64,000 bases of DNA. It comes from Polydactylus sextarius. Taxonomy: Eukaryota; Chordata; Actinopteri; Polynemidae. The stretch lies in the NCBI GenBank assembly GCA_016801845.1, contig CM028926.1, positions 6,794,501 through 6,858,500 on the forward strand. Direction: 5' to 3'. Below the pieces are notes generated by a model that ran no database searches, was not told the origin of the DNA, and worked only from the letters and a program-made list of their open reading frames with translations. Positions within the stretch are counted from its first letter, which is position 1; every line of letters begins with the position of its first letter. Of the stretch, positions 36,804 through 50,480 are shown piece after piece. The position numbers were made by a program, and so were the translations under genes.

Positions 36804-39800
36804 GTAAGCCACTGACCCTTATTACCTTTTAAACCATTTGCTTTAGTCTACTGTATATGTATTTATCTTCTAAAATTAAATGACAGAGAAAAAGAATTTA
36901 TTATCAGTGAAGATAGTAATTTATTCAGTCATTATTTGTACAACTACAGGCCTGATTCAGTGATTCAGTCAAACCACATATGCACAACAGAAGTATTTCA
37001 ATTAAAAATATTAACTGAAATATCAACATTTAGCATTAAAACTTATAATGAGTTGATGGAAAATTGTCACTGCAGCTTAAAACTTTTTCAGTCATGAGAA
37101 AAAGAAACATATTTGGTTCACTGAAGTTTTGTTGAACAGTGAGTGACCTTAGGGCCTTTCTCTGATTTATAAAAGCTTCGCTTCTGGTGTTAATTTTTAT
37201 TTTCACGCTTTGCAACCAGAAAAGGCAAAACAAATGTGATGCATGCTCAGTGAAAGCGTTTTCATTTTTGACCAAGAAAGTCAACTCAAAGGGATTTGAG
37301 TAACTTTTAAGAGCTGAGCACACAAAGTCGCACATAAAGTGCTGAAGCCATGTGGGATCAGTGGAGAGAGCAGCTATCATCGGTCAAACAGACAGCACCA
37401 GCCCCTGTGGACACTACGTTTCCATGTATGTCACCATTTTGCCCATGGATAACTGTTATTGCTGAGTGTAATGGTTTCATATATTATTTTTTTTTAATTG
37501 GTTATTTGCGGCGTATTGATTAACTCAGGTTTTTATAGTTTTCATTGTTGTGTTGTTTTAACTCAGCTGTTATGGAAACAAAACAATACGACTTTCACTT
37601 TACTTTGTCATGTGATGCAGTTTTTATTGCTCCTTCTTATCTTTTGCTTTGTTACTCTTCAGCCACACATTGGTGTCCTTAAAGAGCTCTTTGATCGTGA
37701 TAGCTGGCGTATTCCAAGTCATTTGCTACTGAGTTATGAGGAAGCAAAAGTCTACTACACTATTATAAGACCTTTGGATAATGTGTCCTGAATCAATCAT
37801 AATAGGGCATTTTACACAGAGAAAAATTTGCAAAAAAAAAAAAAAACAGAAAAAAAAGAAGAAGAATAGGAAAATGCAACACAAAAAACATTTACTCAGA
37901 ACAAAACTGCTGTTGCAGAAAAACAGTGGTAACATCTAGGCCCTCTGCTACTGTTCATTATAACGCCAACTCACACATATATAATTACCTGAGAGATAGT
38001 CAGTGTAATTGTTTTCAAGTTTAAACCTGAAGGACCATTATAGTTAACTAGTCTAAATTCGTGCTCAGTTTCCAGGTGTCCCTAAAACAAAATATTTTTG
38101 TGAATATGAAGGATCTCAGTCATGACTATAGTTTCCCTAGAGCATGCATTAGGAGAAAACACCCCATTTCCACTAAAATACCAGGTGTCTTATATTTAAG
38201 ATTTTATTCAGGTGATGATCATATTCAGCCAGTTTTTCCCTGCAGAATATCATCATGCTCATTTAAATGTTGCTCGTGCTTCCTGGTCTGTTTCCTGAAT
38301 TAAGTGTGAGCAGAGGAGGAGCAGAGGTAAAGATAGGTAAAGCCAGTGACACCACAGTGATTTGAGGAAACACTGTAGCACCTAAACAGGAAGAAGGGGT
38401 CAGAGGTGAACACTGAGAAGTAGGTGGCGGCTCCATCTGCTCCACCCGTTGTCGGATCCTGAGCTTGAGTTGAGCCAGTAAAGGTCCTGTCCTGTGAGAC
38501 AGACTGTCAGACACCAGGGTTTCCAATTACGCCTTGCTGAGGGGATGTCTGGGGATGTTTTGTGGGGAGAGGCGTGAGAATAAGGCCAGCTAATAGAGAT
38601 GGACTGGGCTGCAGATACTCAAAGGATTGGTCCTGGATTAGACACCAGAGTCAGTGAAATTGGATTATCCTCCACTAGCCAGGAAAAGATTTCATATTTT
38701 CCTCTAATTGGAGGTTAACAACTTCAGTCTAGTGTAGGAAAGGTATCAAATCTCTTTAGTAAACTCATAATGGTGTTTGGTAACATATCTGTATCTTATC
38801 AAGATTTTATTGACGTTCCAGGCCTGGCTGTAAGAGGGTATTTTTATATCACTTGTATGTGTGAAATAAAGGGAGAGAAATAAGATGACCTTTGTCCTTG
38901 TCAAACTTGTGGTGACTTGCTTATTGCAGTCTTGCACTGTCTGAAGGTTGTAAATTGATACCTCTATCTATCATGTCTCACCCTGTTACCAGGTGATCTG
39001 TCCTGCTGCTGTACACTAAATGGTTGTTATCCCTCCTCCAACTGATCGTTACACTTACCTCAGAGGTGCAATTCAGATGAGGGCAAGAGGTGGCTACACT
39101 TATCACACTCACTGTAACACTCAGGATTATTTTGAGGGGATAAGGTTCGTTTGAATGCTTTATCTTGAGGCAATTTCAAGACAAATCATATATGTCTATG
39201 GAAAAAAAATGCAGCCAGGTTGTTGTGAACTACTTGTGTGACTATATATAATGTCCATATATGGGCAGTGGGAGTGGCACCTGGCAATCAGCCACAGCCC
39301 CAGCAGCATGTAGCCGTTGAGGTCTTGACAAATTGTCTCGTAAGTGCTGATAAATTGCAGAGCCCTTCCACCTCCTACATCATGATGATATGACACGACA
39401 CAGCAGGCTGCAGAGCCAATTAATGACCAAAGACCACAGGTGAAACCCATCTCTGTCTCCTGTATTCTCACTGTTACCTTTCATGTGGTCTGAAACCCTG
39501 CTCATTAAAGCCATCCTCATCTCTTCACCTTCTCTCAGCCACCCACTTTCTTCTATAATCATTGTGAAATCTTGCTGTTTTTCAGAGTTTAACCTATTGA
39601 ACAGATGTGTGATGCCAGAAAAAAAAAACAAGTCTCACATCTGCCTCGTCACCTCTTTACCTGAATTCAAAAACCTCACACCTGTGAGAGATGACAGTGT
39701 CCATAAAGCTATATCTTCATAACTTCCACTAATACACATTAATCTGTTTCTAATCCAAATCAAACAGGGTTTCACACCCTAAGATCCAGGATTAGGCAGA

Positions 39801-41435
39801 CTTTGGCTTAGTGAAACCACATGGAGGAATGTGGGAGGGCTGCCTGTGTCCTCTTCCTGTTCATGAGAACCATGGCTAAGTCATTAATGACTGACTAGAT
39901 AAACATTTCAAAGCAGTTTGTTTGAGGGCAGATAAATTAGGCAGTGACTCTTAATGATCTGCTTTCCCCCAACTGCTCTTCCTTTAATGACCTGAAAGCA
40001 CTACTTAATAGGATTAATTAACAAATCCATCTGACGTCAATAGTTTGTAATTTGCCGTGGCTGCATCCTGACTGATATGCGTGTCTGCAATGAGGGCTTA
40101 ATAAAACTATGGACACACCTCAGTACTCTTTGTGACAACTTCTTAGTATTTTAAATTCCTCAAAAAATAATTTGTAATGCCTTGGTAGACTCCTATTCAG
40201 ACAGTTAGATTGAGGACAGTATTGCTCATTTCTTGCTGATTATGTTGGTATGACTTATTTAGAAAGTGTGACTTTGTTAAGTTGTCTCTTAGTTTAATAT
40301 CTGAACAATGTATAGCGAGCCGCAGTTAAGTCGTCTACACAAAGCATATTCTGTAACATAACTCCATTTAAGCTTTTTTAGTCGGTACTTGGCTCATAAC
40401 CACAATGCAGAAAGGGTGTCTGGGATATTAGGCTCATGGGTTAGTCAGTATAGCAAATGCATCTTATTCTGACAGTTGACGTGGAGAACAAACATTGCGT
40501 ATTGCCACTTGGTTCAGACGTGATAAATGGCGTTTCCTCATAGGATGAAAGGTGTTGTCTGGTTTCTGTCTCGGTTCACAAATGGCACGCTTTGAATTCC
40601 CACAGCTTTGTTCCTGTTATGAAAAAACATTCAAAAAAGCTTTTGTTGTAGACACAGTAACACATGAGCACATTACATAATGCTAATCTACATTTGATTC
40701 CGTAATGCATATGCATGTTACTTGATCCAGCTTCTCTGTGGATTAATTTCCTCATGAATCCACCAGCACAGATGTGAATGTGAAGGAAAAACTGAGAGGT
40801 GGGGTGTGTTTGTGTATGTGTGGGGTGGTAAAGGGGGCTTAAAGAATCTCTTCATCCTCTTACCATCAAACCATCCCCCACATTTTTTTTTGTTTTGGCC
40901 CAGTTTTTTAAAAGACGTGCCTTTTTTGTGGCCGGTCAGCACAGAGCCTTTCTTAAATAAAGCGGGCCGACACGCAGAAAAAGCCTGTGGGGACGGGGAG
41001 GCCACATTGTGTCGCCTTAACAGGGTTGATTGTAAGGCATGGAGGAGGGGAAGAGAATGCTTCATGAAGGAGTGAGGGTGTGTGAGCAGTGTAGAAGGGG
41101 GGAGTGTGGCTACACAAAGGCTACCCCAGGGTGTGGAAGGGGGTGGGAGGGGGGGTGGAGGACGAAGGGGAGGACAGAACAGTCAAACCGTGATACATCA
41201 GCTCTGGGAATACTCTTGATCTGGCTCTCTATGCTCACATTGCATATTGTTTCTGTTCCCTCGTGGCAGTGAATGTGCTGATTAGGGTGATAGTGGTGGA
41301 AAACTGTGAGGCAATGATGCTGGCGTTGATTTTTCTTTTAAAGGTGGACATCTGGGGGAGAGGTTGAGGTTGATTTTTTTAGAAGTGCTGAACAAATAAA
41401 GGATCCTGGTACAAATCTTCACTGTGGCATCAAGG

Positions 41436-41454
41436 GTTTGGTTTGGTTTGGTTT
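41436..41454. repeat. (GTTTG)n pentanucleotide repeat
   Basis: About four tandem copies of a GTTTG unit. Confidence 0.85.
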
Positions 41455-44400
41455 AAATGCAGTTCAACCAACATCCATCATGTATCTAAAATTTGCACGC
41501 TCAGGAACTCCTTGCCCTCGTCCTGGCGTTTGCTGTGGTGGTGAAGCTATGCTACCATGGGGTGCTTTGCGTTGTGCATTTTAAAAAGGCTCAGACCTCC
41601 CTCCCTTTCATTTTCTCCACTGGGGAGACTGAGAGATGGCATTGAGGACAGCCTTTCCCCAATGCACTTCTTTTCTTTCTCACTCCCTGAGCTCAGGCCT
41701 CCTCCCAGCCTCTGTGACCATTCTATTACCCTCTCATTGCAAGGCCTGGATACACTTTTGAAATGCTAAACCTCTCTTTGGTTATAACTGACAGGGGAAA
41801 ATGCCATTAAAGAGGCTGAGAGGAATAGATTAAATTAGCAGTTAAAAGAGAGACTGCTAATTAGTTGATTAATGTCTTTGGTTCCTCCCCCTCTCAGCTA
41901 TATTGTTGTAGTTAAGATTCCCTCTGGTGACAAACCTCTCCTTCCTTATCACACATAATTTCCTGTTTAGGTTAAATTTTGAAAAGTGTAACTGATGGAT
42001 CAGGAGATCCATATTCAAGAAGACGCCCTCATCCAGAGCTGCATCAGCAACTTCATGCACGAGTTCACAGGAACTAATTCTGTCACACAAAAGATAGTGA
42101 TAAAAGTAGGAGGGGTGAGCTCTATTTAAGAAAGAAATGCTGGAAAACATAATTAATGAGAAGGTGACCTTGAAATTCCCCATTATAGTGCTGCTTTTGT
42201 AGGCACTCCCACCATTCAGCTGTAACCATGGTGAGGAAGGTTCAAATCACCGGGTGAATTTCCAACATGTAAATACAGAGTCGCTCTGAGTTGGGAGATT
42301 AACTCTAATCCTGAACTATTATCAGATTTACGTCCTTTCTGCAAATTGGTGACGGTTGTTGTGATGTCACATTTAAATAATAATCCCAAACATTTTTTCG
42401 TTTTCTTTATACAATGTGTTTGGAAAAAAAAGCTAAACACGGGAATGATACTTTTGACTTATACTGAAAGCTTCTGGATTTTCACCTTTTTGCAAAGGTT
42501 TTAAACTATGCTTTTCTGTTTTAAAAGACGTGCAGTGCTGTTTATAAGTCCTCCCCAACACCATTCTCCAGCTGTACAATTCTCTGTCTTCTACAGTCGC
42601 TCTCTCTCCCTCCCACATCTCTTTTATTTGACGGTACAATGAAAGCCCTAATTGAACAGTTGTAGTCACCAGGTGAGAGACAGGTCCTTCAGGCTTTAAG
42701 CACAAAATTGCTTTTGCTTTTTGCAGCATGTCTGTCACCAGGTCTTAATCGGAAGTTTCATAACTCAAACTATTAAAAGTGCACTTTACGATTAAAGCCT
42801 TGCCTTAATTTCCATACATGTACTTGGCTTCAGCAATCTCACATTTTTTGGCTCAGAAGAAATTGTTGCAAAATGTCTGAAGGTGCTCGGTAATGAATGC
42901 TGTCCTACTTGACTGTTGTGATTCTTTCTGACATTTAGTCCTGACAGCTAGTGTTTATCCTATGTCATTATGTCCTCTAACCAGAGCAAGCTATTCACTT
43001 TTGTCTCCACCTCTTCTCAGTGTTTTAATGATAATTACTGGCATCCCTTTGACATCTTGAAGTGCATTTGGCTTCCTCTTTCTGACAAGCTAAATCTAAG
43101 ATCATTCAGTGTTTTCTTTACCCTGTGACTTGGATAACTTTATCATGTTTGCATGATAGAAAATCAGCATAGAAGGGCTCTTCATTTGTTGTGTAGACTG
43201 TATCTTGATTTTAATCAGGTATGATAAATGATGGATTGCAAACCACATAAAGTACTGTCTGTCATATTTGTCTCTTTATTGGCAGCCTCACTGTTGATCA
43301 TTTTGTTAGAGGGGAAGTTTGGGAAGTCCATGAAATTCAGTATGGTTAAAAGAAAAAAAAAGAAGTCCTCAGCGTGGTTATTTCTACTTCCAGCACAGTT
43401 TGAACGCCGTTGTTCAGAGGGATATTTCCTTCTTGCATTTGTCATCACAGCTGTTTTGTACAGATCCGATTCCCCCTCCCCCCTCTTCTGTCTCCAACTC
43501 TGGAGGAAAGTGGGTTTTCCTAAAAAAAATGTATTCAAATCTCAGACTGAATTTCTGCTGCCAAATTTACAAAACCTGACAAATGAGCAGGCCATTGCTG
43601 GTTATAGTGTGAAAAGAAAAGAGTATTTGGTTATGTACACTGTGTACCTGGATTGTTGTATGTGTTTTGAGGAGAGAACGTGATGAGTGGGTGCTGGAAA
43701 ACACACAGGCCAGTGAGCAGTTGTCTACGGAAGGAAATTTCATTTTGATGCCAGACTGGGCACAGTCTCCCCTCTGTGGACGTCTAGAAAAAGGCTTCTT
43801 GGCAGCCTTTGCCCCTTCATTAATTTTGACCAAATATTTACTGTGCATCACATGGCATGCTTTACATCCCACTTTCATTTTTCCAAGCCAGGTTCTGAAC
43901 TGTTTGGGACAATTTGTGTTCCATTAAGCTGGACTCGGGCCATGCCCCACTCAGCAGGCCCATGCTGCTGTCTCTGGGATCTTGCCACATGAGAAACTGG
44001 CTCCACTGAGTCTTAACCTACGCTGTGCCTCTTGGAGCCATGTTTCACTTTAATAATACCTCGTATCCACAGCTACAACGCATAAACCACTTTTACATAT
44101 ATGCATGCACATACACAAGATTGCACACATTGACACTTCAAATGCTATGTGCTCCGTGCTTACCCTTTTAACCTAAAGGGCACCACAAAGAAATGTGCCA
44201 CGTTTCTGCACTCAAACGTTACTGCTGTACCCTGAGCTGAATGCTGTAACTTAAATTCCCTTTCAACACCCAGCTGTCTGAGATTTGTTTTAGAATGTGT
44301 TTGGCCGAACATTTAGAATAGCCTACATAAGCGGTTAAGGTCATCAGCTCTGCTCTCAGGGACTGTAATGTAACACCGGTCCAACAGTAGGCCTGTATCA

Positions 44401-47400
44401 GCCGCTGCCATCAAGTAAATAACATTTAAAAAGCATTAGGTGCTTTTTGGCCGTGCCTGCCCCAGTTCACTTTGGCGTCTCTTCAGAGCTGTTCTTTTTC
44501 TTGGCACTAAGCCCAAATGCCATACTCCCTGTGGCTGGGCTGTGCCAGCTGAGTGTGCTGGTCCCCTCTTCCACCTCCCCGATCCCCAGCCCCTCCCTTG
44601 TGTTCCCTCAACTCCCTGCCGCCTATGGCAGTCCTCATGTCCAGTCACAGGAACGGAAATACTGTAGCCAGTCCAGAGAGTGACTGTGGGGGAGCAGAAC
44701 ACCATACCTCATCGTTATGGACATAAATTGAGCAGACAGCAGATTTTGGATTAAATTAAGCTTTATTTACAACCCTGCAGTGCTTCTGTTATCCATGCAT
44801 AATGCAGTGTGTGAGACAGAGCCGTAACTCTCTCATTGTGTCAAGAGTGTGCTAATTTTGCCAACTTTTAACTATATATTTGTTTTTCAAAATACTACAC
44901 AAATTGCCCTCCTCAGATAGAAATTATTGATCTCTTGAGGATTTAAGCTCGTGGAAGAAGTCAGCAGAGAAATCGTTGCTGTCCCCTGTTGGGAAATAAA
45001 TGTAGCAGCATATTCAATTACTTCAGCTTCTCCTAGACTGCTGTTGCAGGCTGCTTTGATGTATCATAGAGATTGCACTGGTCAAACCTCATTAAAAACT
45101 GGCAATGCTGAAAAACAAAAACAAGAAGTAATTGCCCACTCGTGCTCCCTTGTATTTTTGTTGTGGACACCCCCCTCGCATGCTTATGCTATAAACCCTG
45201 ACTGTGTCATATGCAGAAGCCTCTTAACGCAGGGTCTAAGCCTGGCATCTGGGCTCCATATTAATTACAGCTCTTTCCGTGGTTTCTCCGCTGAAGGAAT
45301 GGCATCTTTGACCACGGTTTTGGAGTTCTTCTCCAACAAGTGTGGGATGGGTTTTCTCCTCAGGTCATTGCTGACAACATGTAGGGTCAACTTGAAGAAT
45401 TTGTGAGTCTGGTCAGAGTCATAAACAGACATGTGCATTATGGATAGATTGATGGATAGATACAAGACAGACTGGTACACACACATACTGCATCCACCCT
45501 GCTCTGTTCAGTCCATCTGCCTGGTCTCCAGAGCCAGTTTGACAGGCAGCTTCTTAACAAGCATTCCCCTCTTTTCCACTGCAGATTTCCTCCATGTTTC
45601 AGTGAATGGATATAATAAAGCATAGGGACTACATTTATCCTGCAGGAATGAATTCTGAATTCTGAGTTTGACAGCTTTTATTTGTTTCTAATGACACTCA
45701 CTGGAGCAGCATGGCATCGGGAGGAACTACAACTCATCCACAATTATGTCCCCTGGGTTTGTGATGAAAATTCACTATTGTATAGAATATATTCCCCTTG
45801 TCTCATCTTCTCACAGTAATGCCGCATTGTTATGTTTCTGATATGTTAATTTTTTATTACTTTAAATTGCGAAAGCATAGCTCCATTTATACGTGTATTC
45901 TGAATGAACTGGAGTTGTTGCTCAAATATTGAGATGCTGTCCAAAACAAATGAAACATTAGATTTCCTTGTTGTCTTCAGTTGACATATGAGGTGTTTCA
46001 CGAGTATCAACACTCCTTTATCATACTTGGGATCACGCCTGGTGTCTTCCAAATGTGTCAGACCCGTTTGGGAAAAGCCTGGAGCGCAAGTGGAAATACT
46101 GCTCCTATTGTCTTAGCTCCAGATGGGGGCCCCAGAGCAGGATGGGCCCCAGCCTCCCAGAGGAGCTCTCTCCTGTGCTGCCTCACTCCCAGCCTGGCCT
46201 GCATTGCCAGGGGAGAGTCAGGGATGTGTTTCCCAGCTGACACAACCAGGAACTGAAGCTGGGCTTCAGGATTTAAACCTCTGGTGGGTCCCATCCTGAT
46301 GAGCAACTGTGATTATGCCAGAGCCCTGCGGCTTATGTTGATAACCCATCGCCCAGAGCAGGGGAAGGAGAGTCACTTGTCTATGGTTTCATCAGTAGAT
46401 TCATCACCTCTTTATTGTGTATTACAAATGAACAACAAGATGATCAAAGGCAACAACAATGATAATGCGATGCTAACAGATTTTAATAGTTTATTTGGTC
46501 CTATTTACTAAAGTCATTGGTATTTGAACCACTGTTGTATTTCTTGTTTGTTATACTTTATTATTATTTTATTATTTATTATTTAAAATAATAGAAAATG
46601 GTCACAAAAGGGTATTGAGAGTCTCAGAGATACCACACCAGACAGACGGCTGTTAATTTTTTTCTCATTACTTTCTTAACCTTGTCCAACGTCTTACCTC
46701 AATAATAACAAAGGAGCTTTTGTCTCATGTCTGCATTACAGTCTGGAGAAGCCACATTTCACTCAAATATCAATAGCAGCATTGTAATCATCTGTGTAAG
46801 CGTAGACTTGGTTTCTATAACAGCAAATACAGATAAACAATCAAATAATGCAGTGTTGAGTTGCAGTGTTGTGTATAAACTCATAGGTGATGTGTTACGG
46901 GTTTGCTTTGATTAAACAATCACAGATTTGGACAGCAGTAGCCTACTATTTTTTGTCAACTGATATCTGGTCTCAAACGCTGCCATAGTATAAGTGTGGT
47001 AACTTTACTCTGTTCTGTTTGGTAAATGGAGACAAAGAGTTGAGGAAAGAAAGAGGCCATAAAGATATCCATCATCCCCCTCCATCACCCCACCACTGGG
47101 TCCCCATACACACTCACACATAGGGCTCTAATCCTGCCTCTTAGGAGTGTAAGTGATAGCCTTGTGTAACATTAAAAACAGGTCTGATCTGATGCAACTG
47201 GCAAAGTCATTCATGCGGTGCATTCCAGGGTGGGATCCTGATGTTGAAACGGTAAAAGATTCAGTTTCACTTTCCTGTTAATGTCATCTGATCAGCGAGA
47301 ATATGGTGCCTTGCCTTTTCTCCCTGTTTCCGTCTTTCCCTGTGTTTCTGCCTCTTATCTCTGCCCCCTCTCTCCGTTATCTTCTCTAATTCAACTGAAA

Positions 47401-48112
47401 GGGTGCCTTTTCTTTTACTTTCAGTCATTTATTGGCTGGCTCCATCCCGAGCAGGCGTGGCTCCAGTCTCCGCCTGGCTTCCCCGGGGGACACACCCTCT
47501 GCTCTTATCGCAGCCATAAATCCCTCTTAAGTCCCCTAATCACAGATTAATGGGGCTGTAGATAGGGAGTGCCCTACTGTGTTTGGTCTTCCTTATCACA
47601 GATCCATATTCCATATCTATGTGATTGCTCAGCTGGACATATGATATGGTGTGTAATGATATGACTCACACCGGCAACACCTTTCATTTCTTGAAAGTCT
47701 TTATGAGATCCGGCCACCTTGATGATATTTATTGGGGAAATTAAACTTTACCACAATATTGCTCATATAATGATATGCAATTCTAGACCGGGATCCTTTG
47801 TTCTTGGCAAGACAAGAGAGAACTGAATTGACTGACACAGCACTCTGAAGTCGTTTTATCATTCAAGGAAGTAGACACATTATCCCATGTCCCTGCCTCA
47901 GAGGACAACTGTGACAACAGATCTAAATTGCCTCAGTGTCCCTCTCCCTTGCGAGTTCTATGGGGTAAAGGGCAGGTGCTTGGCTTCTTTCCTCTCCCTC
48001 ACACTCTGCCAAGACAGGAGCCATGGAAAAGACACACATTTACTTCTTAAGTCAGGGAAATCACTGGACCTGAACTTATTACCGCAGCCAGGTGATTAGG
48101 TTGGCGGCTAGG

Positions 48113-48129
48113 TTTTTTTTTTTTTTTTT
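48113..48129. repeat. Poly-T tract
   Basis: Seventeen consecutive T's. Confidence 0.9.
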
Positions 48130-49193
48130 GGCCTTCCTTTTAGCTTTTCTCTGTCTTAATGTCTGTCCTTCATATATGATTTAATTCAGCTGAGAGTGAT
48201 TAGCAATAAAAATGCAACATGCATGATGTTGCCTGTAGGGTTACATGAGCTTTAAATTGCAAAGGGCAAACATGCCGTGTTTGAGGAGTGACCCTGGCTC
48301 TGACATAGCTGACCCTGTCTGGCCTTTCCTTGTCCTGAGGCTGCTAAATGTCGAAGTTGTAGTTCCAGGCTCTTCTTCTGTGATTTGAGTTAAATCGATT
48401 GTTGCCTCTGACACATAAGTTTACAGCACCACAAGGCTGTAAACTTGTAGAGTTTATTGCATTTTCTTGAAGGCATCTTGGCCATTTATACTGACAGAAA
48501 CTGTTCTCAATGGAATTCTGCTGTTACTGGCTTCGGAGAGACACAGTGTAATTAATTGGTTAATGGTTAATTACCACAATTTATGGTACAGTTCCTGTAA
48601 TAGAAATGACAGCATGAGTGTCGTGTTCTGTAGGTGACATCATGTCATGATATATTTGCATGATAATACTGAGGAAGGATGCTCATCCCATGGAATATAG
48701 ATTCATGGTGCATCAACTCATGTTGCAGGGTGAAAATCAACTTTAGCCCCAAGACAGATGAATCGATATGAAGCTCGTAGCTTTAATATAAATATACAAT
48801 GTATGCTTGGTGATCTAATGAATGGCCAGCAGAATGACCTTGGCTTCTTGAAAACCATCACAAATCTGATGATCATGCCTTGTCTATCAGTGATTGGAGG
48901 GGTAACAGCCTGGATTACAGAATGGGCAAATACCCCGGAGGACTTCATGAATCCTAGCACGCAGATGCTATGAGTGTATGGGTCAGTGTCTGGGTCTGCA
49001 CCCTTGTGGTGGCTGTATGGATATGTCTGAGGCTTTTCAATTGTGTGTGTTTGTTGTTGCTGTTGGGCTCTCATGGTTTGTTGTTCATTACTGAGATTGC
49101 TTTTAGCAATGAGAGAAAAGTCACAAAGTAGGTTTTTTTAATTACCTCCACAGCGAGCAAAAGCTCCCTCAAGCATAGTTTAACTTTGTGTGC

Positions 49194-49223
49194 GTATATA
49201 TATGTATGTGTGTGTGTGTGTGT
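49194..49223. repeat. TA/TG microsatellite
   Basis: A TATA stretch passes into a GT dinucleotide run of about 16 bases. Confidence 0.85.
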
Positions 49224-50329
49224 CTGTGATTGTGTGTTTGAGTAAATGAGAAAAAAAAAGAAGAAGCGGAGAGAGATCCAGAGACTGAGAGGGTTAAGGA
49301 AGAGTCTTGCCTCAGGCACCAATCGATCAGATCTGTGCAGTAGAAGTCCCAGCTTCCCTTTGGTGAGGCTGTGTATTGCATTAGCTCATCTCACATTCTC
49401 TGTCTGGAAGGAAAGAAGGGGGAGTGAGGGGGATAGAAAATAAGAGAGAGGGCGGTTGAAAGGAGCAGAGGAGAAGGAAGAGCAGCGCTTTGAAATAAAG
49501 GAAGCGTTGGACGACTTGAAGTGAAGCGAGAAAGAGACGCTGAGCAGCTTGGCTCAGTAGTTAAGTGTGCACTCTGCTCCTCTCCTGTTTCTGTCTAACA
49601 TTTGGGTTTTAAGTGTGTGTGTTGTAAGTGTGTTGAATGCTGAAGTTAGCATATTGACCATCTTTTAAAAGCATGCACCTGTAAAAGGGACTGAGGGTGG
49701 AAGGGGTGGGGGCTTGGTGGAGAGTGTTTGTGCCATGGCAGAATAATGGTTCACACTGCCTGTGTCTCTTTCCCCTGGCGAGGGGTAATGGAGCTGAAGT
49801 AACTGGGGTCACTCAGTGTGTCTGTGGGGATCAGCACAGAAACATACCCAGATGTGCACACAATGAATTCAATCTCTGACCAAAAAAACATGATGATATT
49901 ACGTAACTGATACATGCTGGCAACCACTCATTACTCAAAACACACGCACCCTCTCAGAAATCAGACATACAACAGTTATTAGGCTTCTGTATGAACTCCT
50001 GAATATTTATCCACAAGCTTCGCAGAAATATGATACTGTAACCCACTGTATATTGTATTTTCAGTCTGCATCTTAATCATGCATATCACGTGCAGTCATC
50101 TACACTAAACAGCGGCTGATCAAACACAGCACTGCCTGCTGCACAGCTCTCCTCACAGTGGGCCACATCTAAATAGTTAATGATTCTTCCATAAAACCCC
50201 AAACTTCAGCCCGTTTCAAATTAGAGAGGACCTATCTAAATCAGGAAGGGAATGGGTAGAGAAGATAGCGGCAGAGCTCTTCAAAGTCATCTTTAATAAA
50301 ACATATTAGCCTGCCCTGTCTGGTGAAGG

Positions 50330-50480
50330 GTAGTGGCGGTGGTGCAGTAGCTGAGGTGGTAATGTGTGTGCTAGCATAACACACTCTGGTGTTCTGCCCA
50401 ACCAAAGGACAGGGCCTGTAGGTTCAAAAGCCAGTCACAGTAGCAGGGTACAAATGGGGGTTAATTAGTCTAGTTAAGAT
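50330..50480 (+). mobile_element. Candidate tRNA-derived SINE head
   Basis: TAGCTGAGGTGG at 50348-50359 is a one-mismatch match to the pol III A box (TRGCNNAGYNGG). GGTTCAAAAGC at 50421-50431 is a one-mismatch match to the B box (GGTTCRANNCC). They are about 60 bases apart with tRNA-like sequence between. It does not fold as an intact tRNA, so a decayed tRNA-derived SINE is more likely than a tRNA gene. The 3' boundary is a guess. Confidence 0.45.

Noticed and set aside
43228..43683. 151-codon open frame beginning with a hydrophobic segment
   Set aside because: It has no known domain, no promoter or splice context, and an A-run inside. It is a chance frame within an intron.
44951..45406. 151-codon open frame
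   Set aside because: No similarity to any family I know, and composition like the surrounding intron.
50330..50480. Functional tRNA gene
   Set aside because: A- and B-box matches exist, but there is no cloverleaf with a proper acceptor stem. A decayed SINE is more likely.
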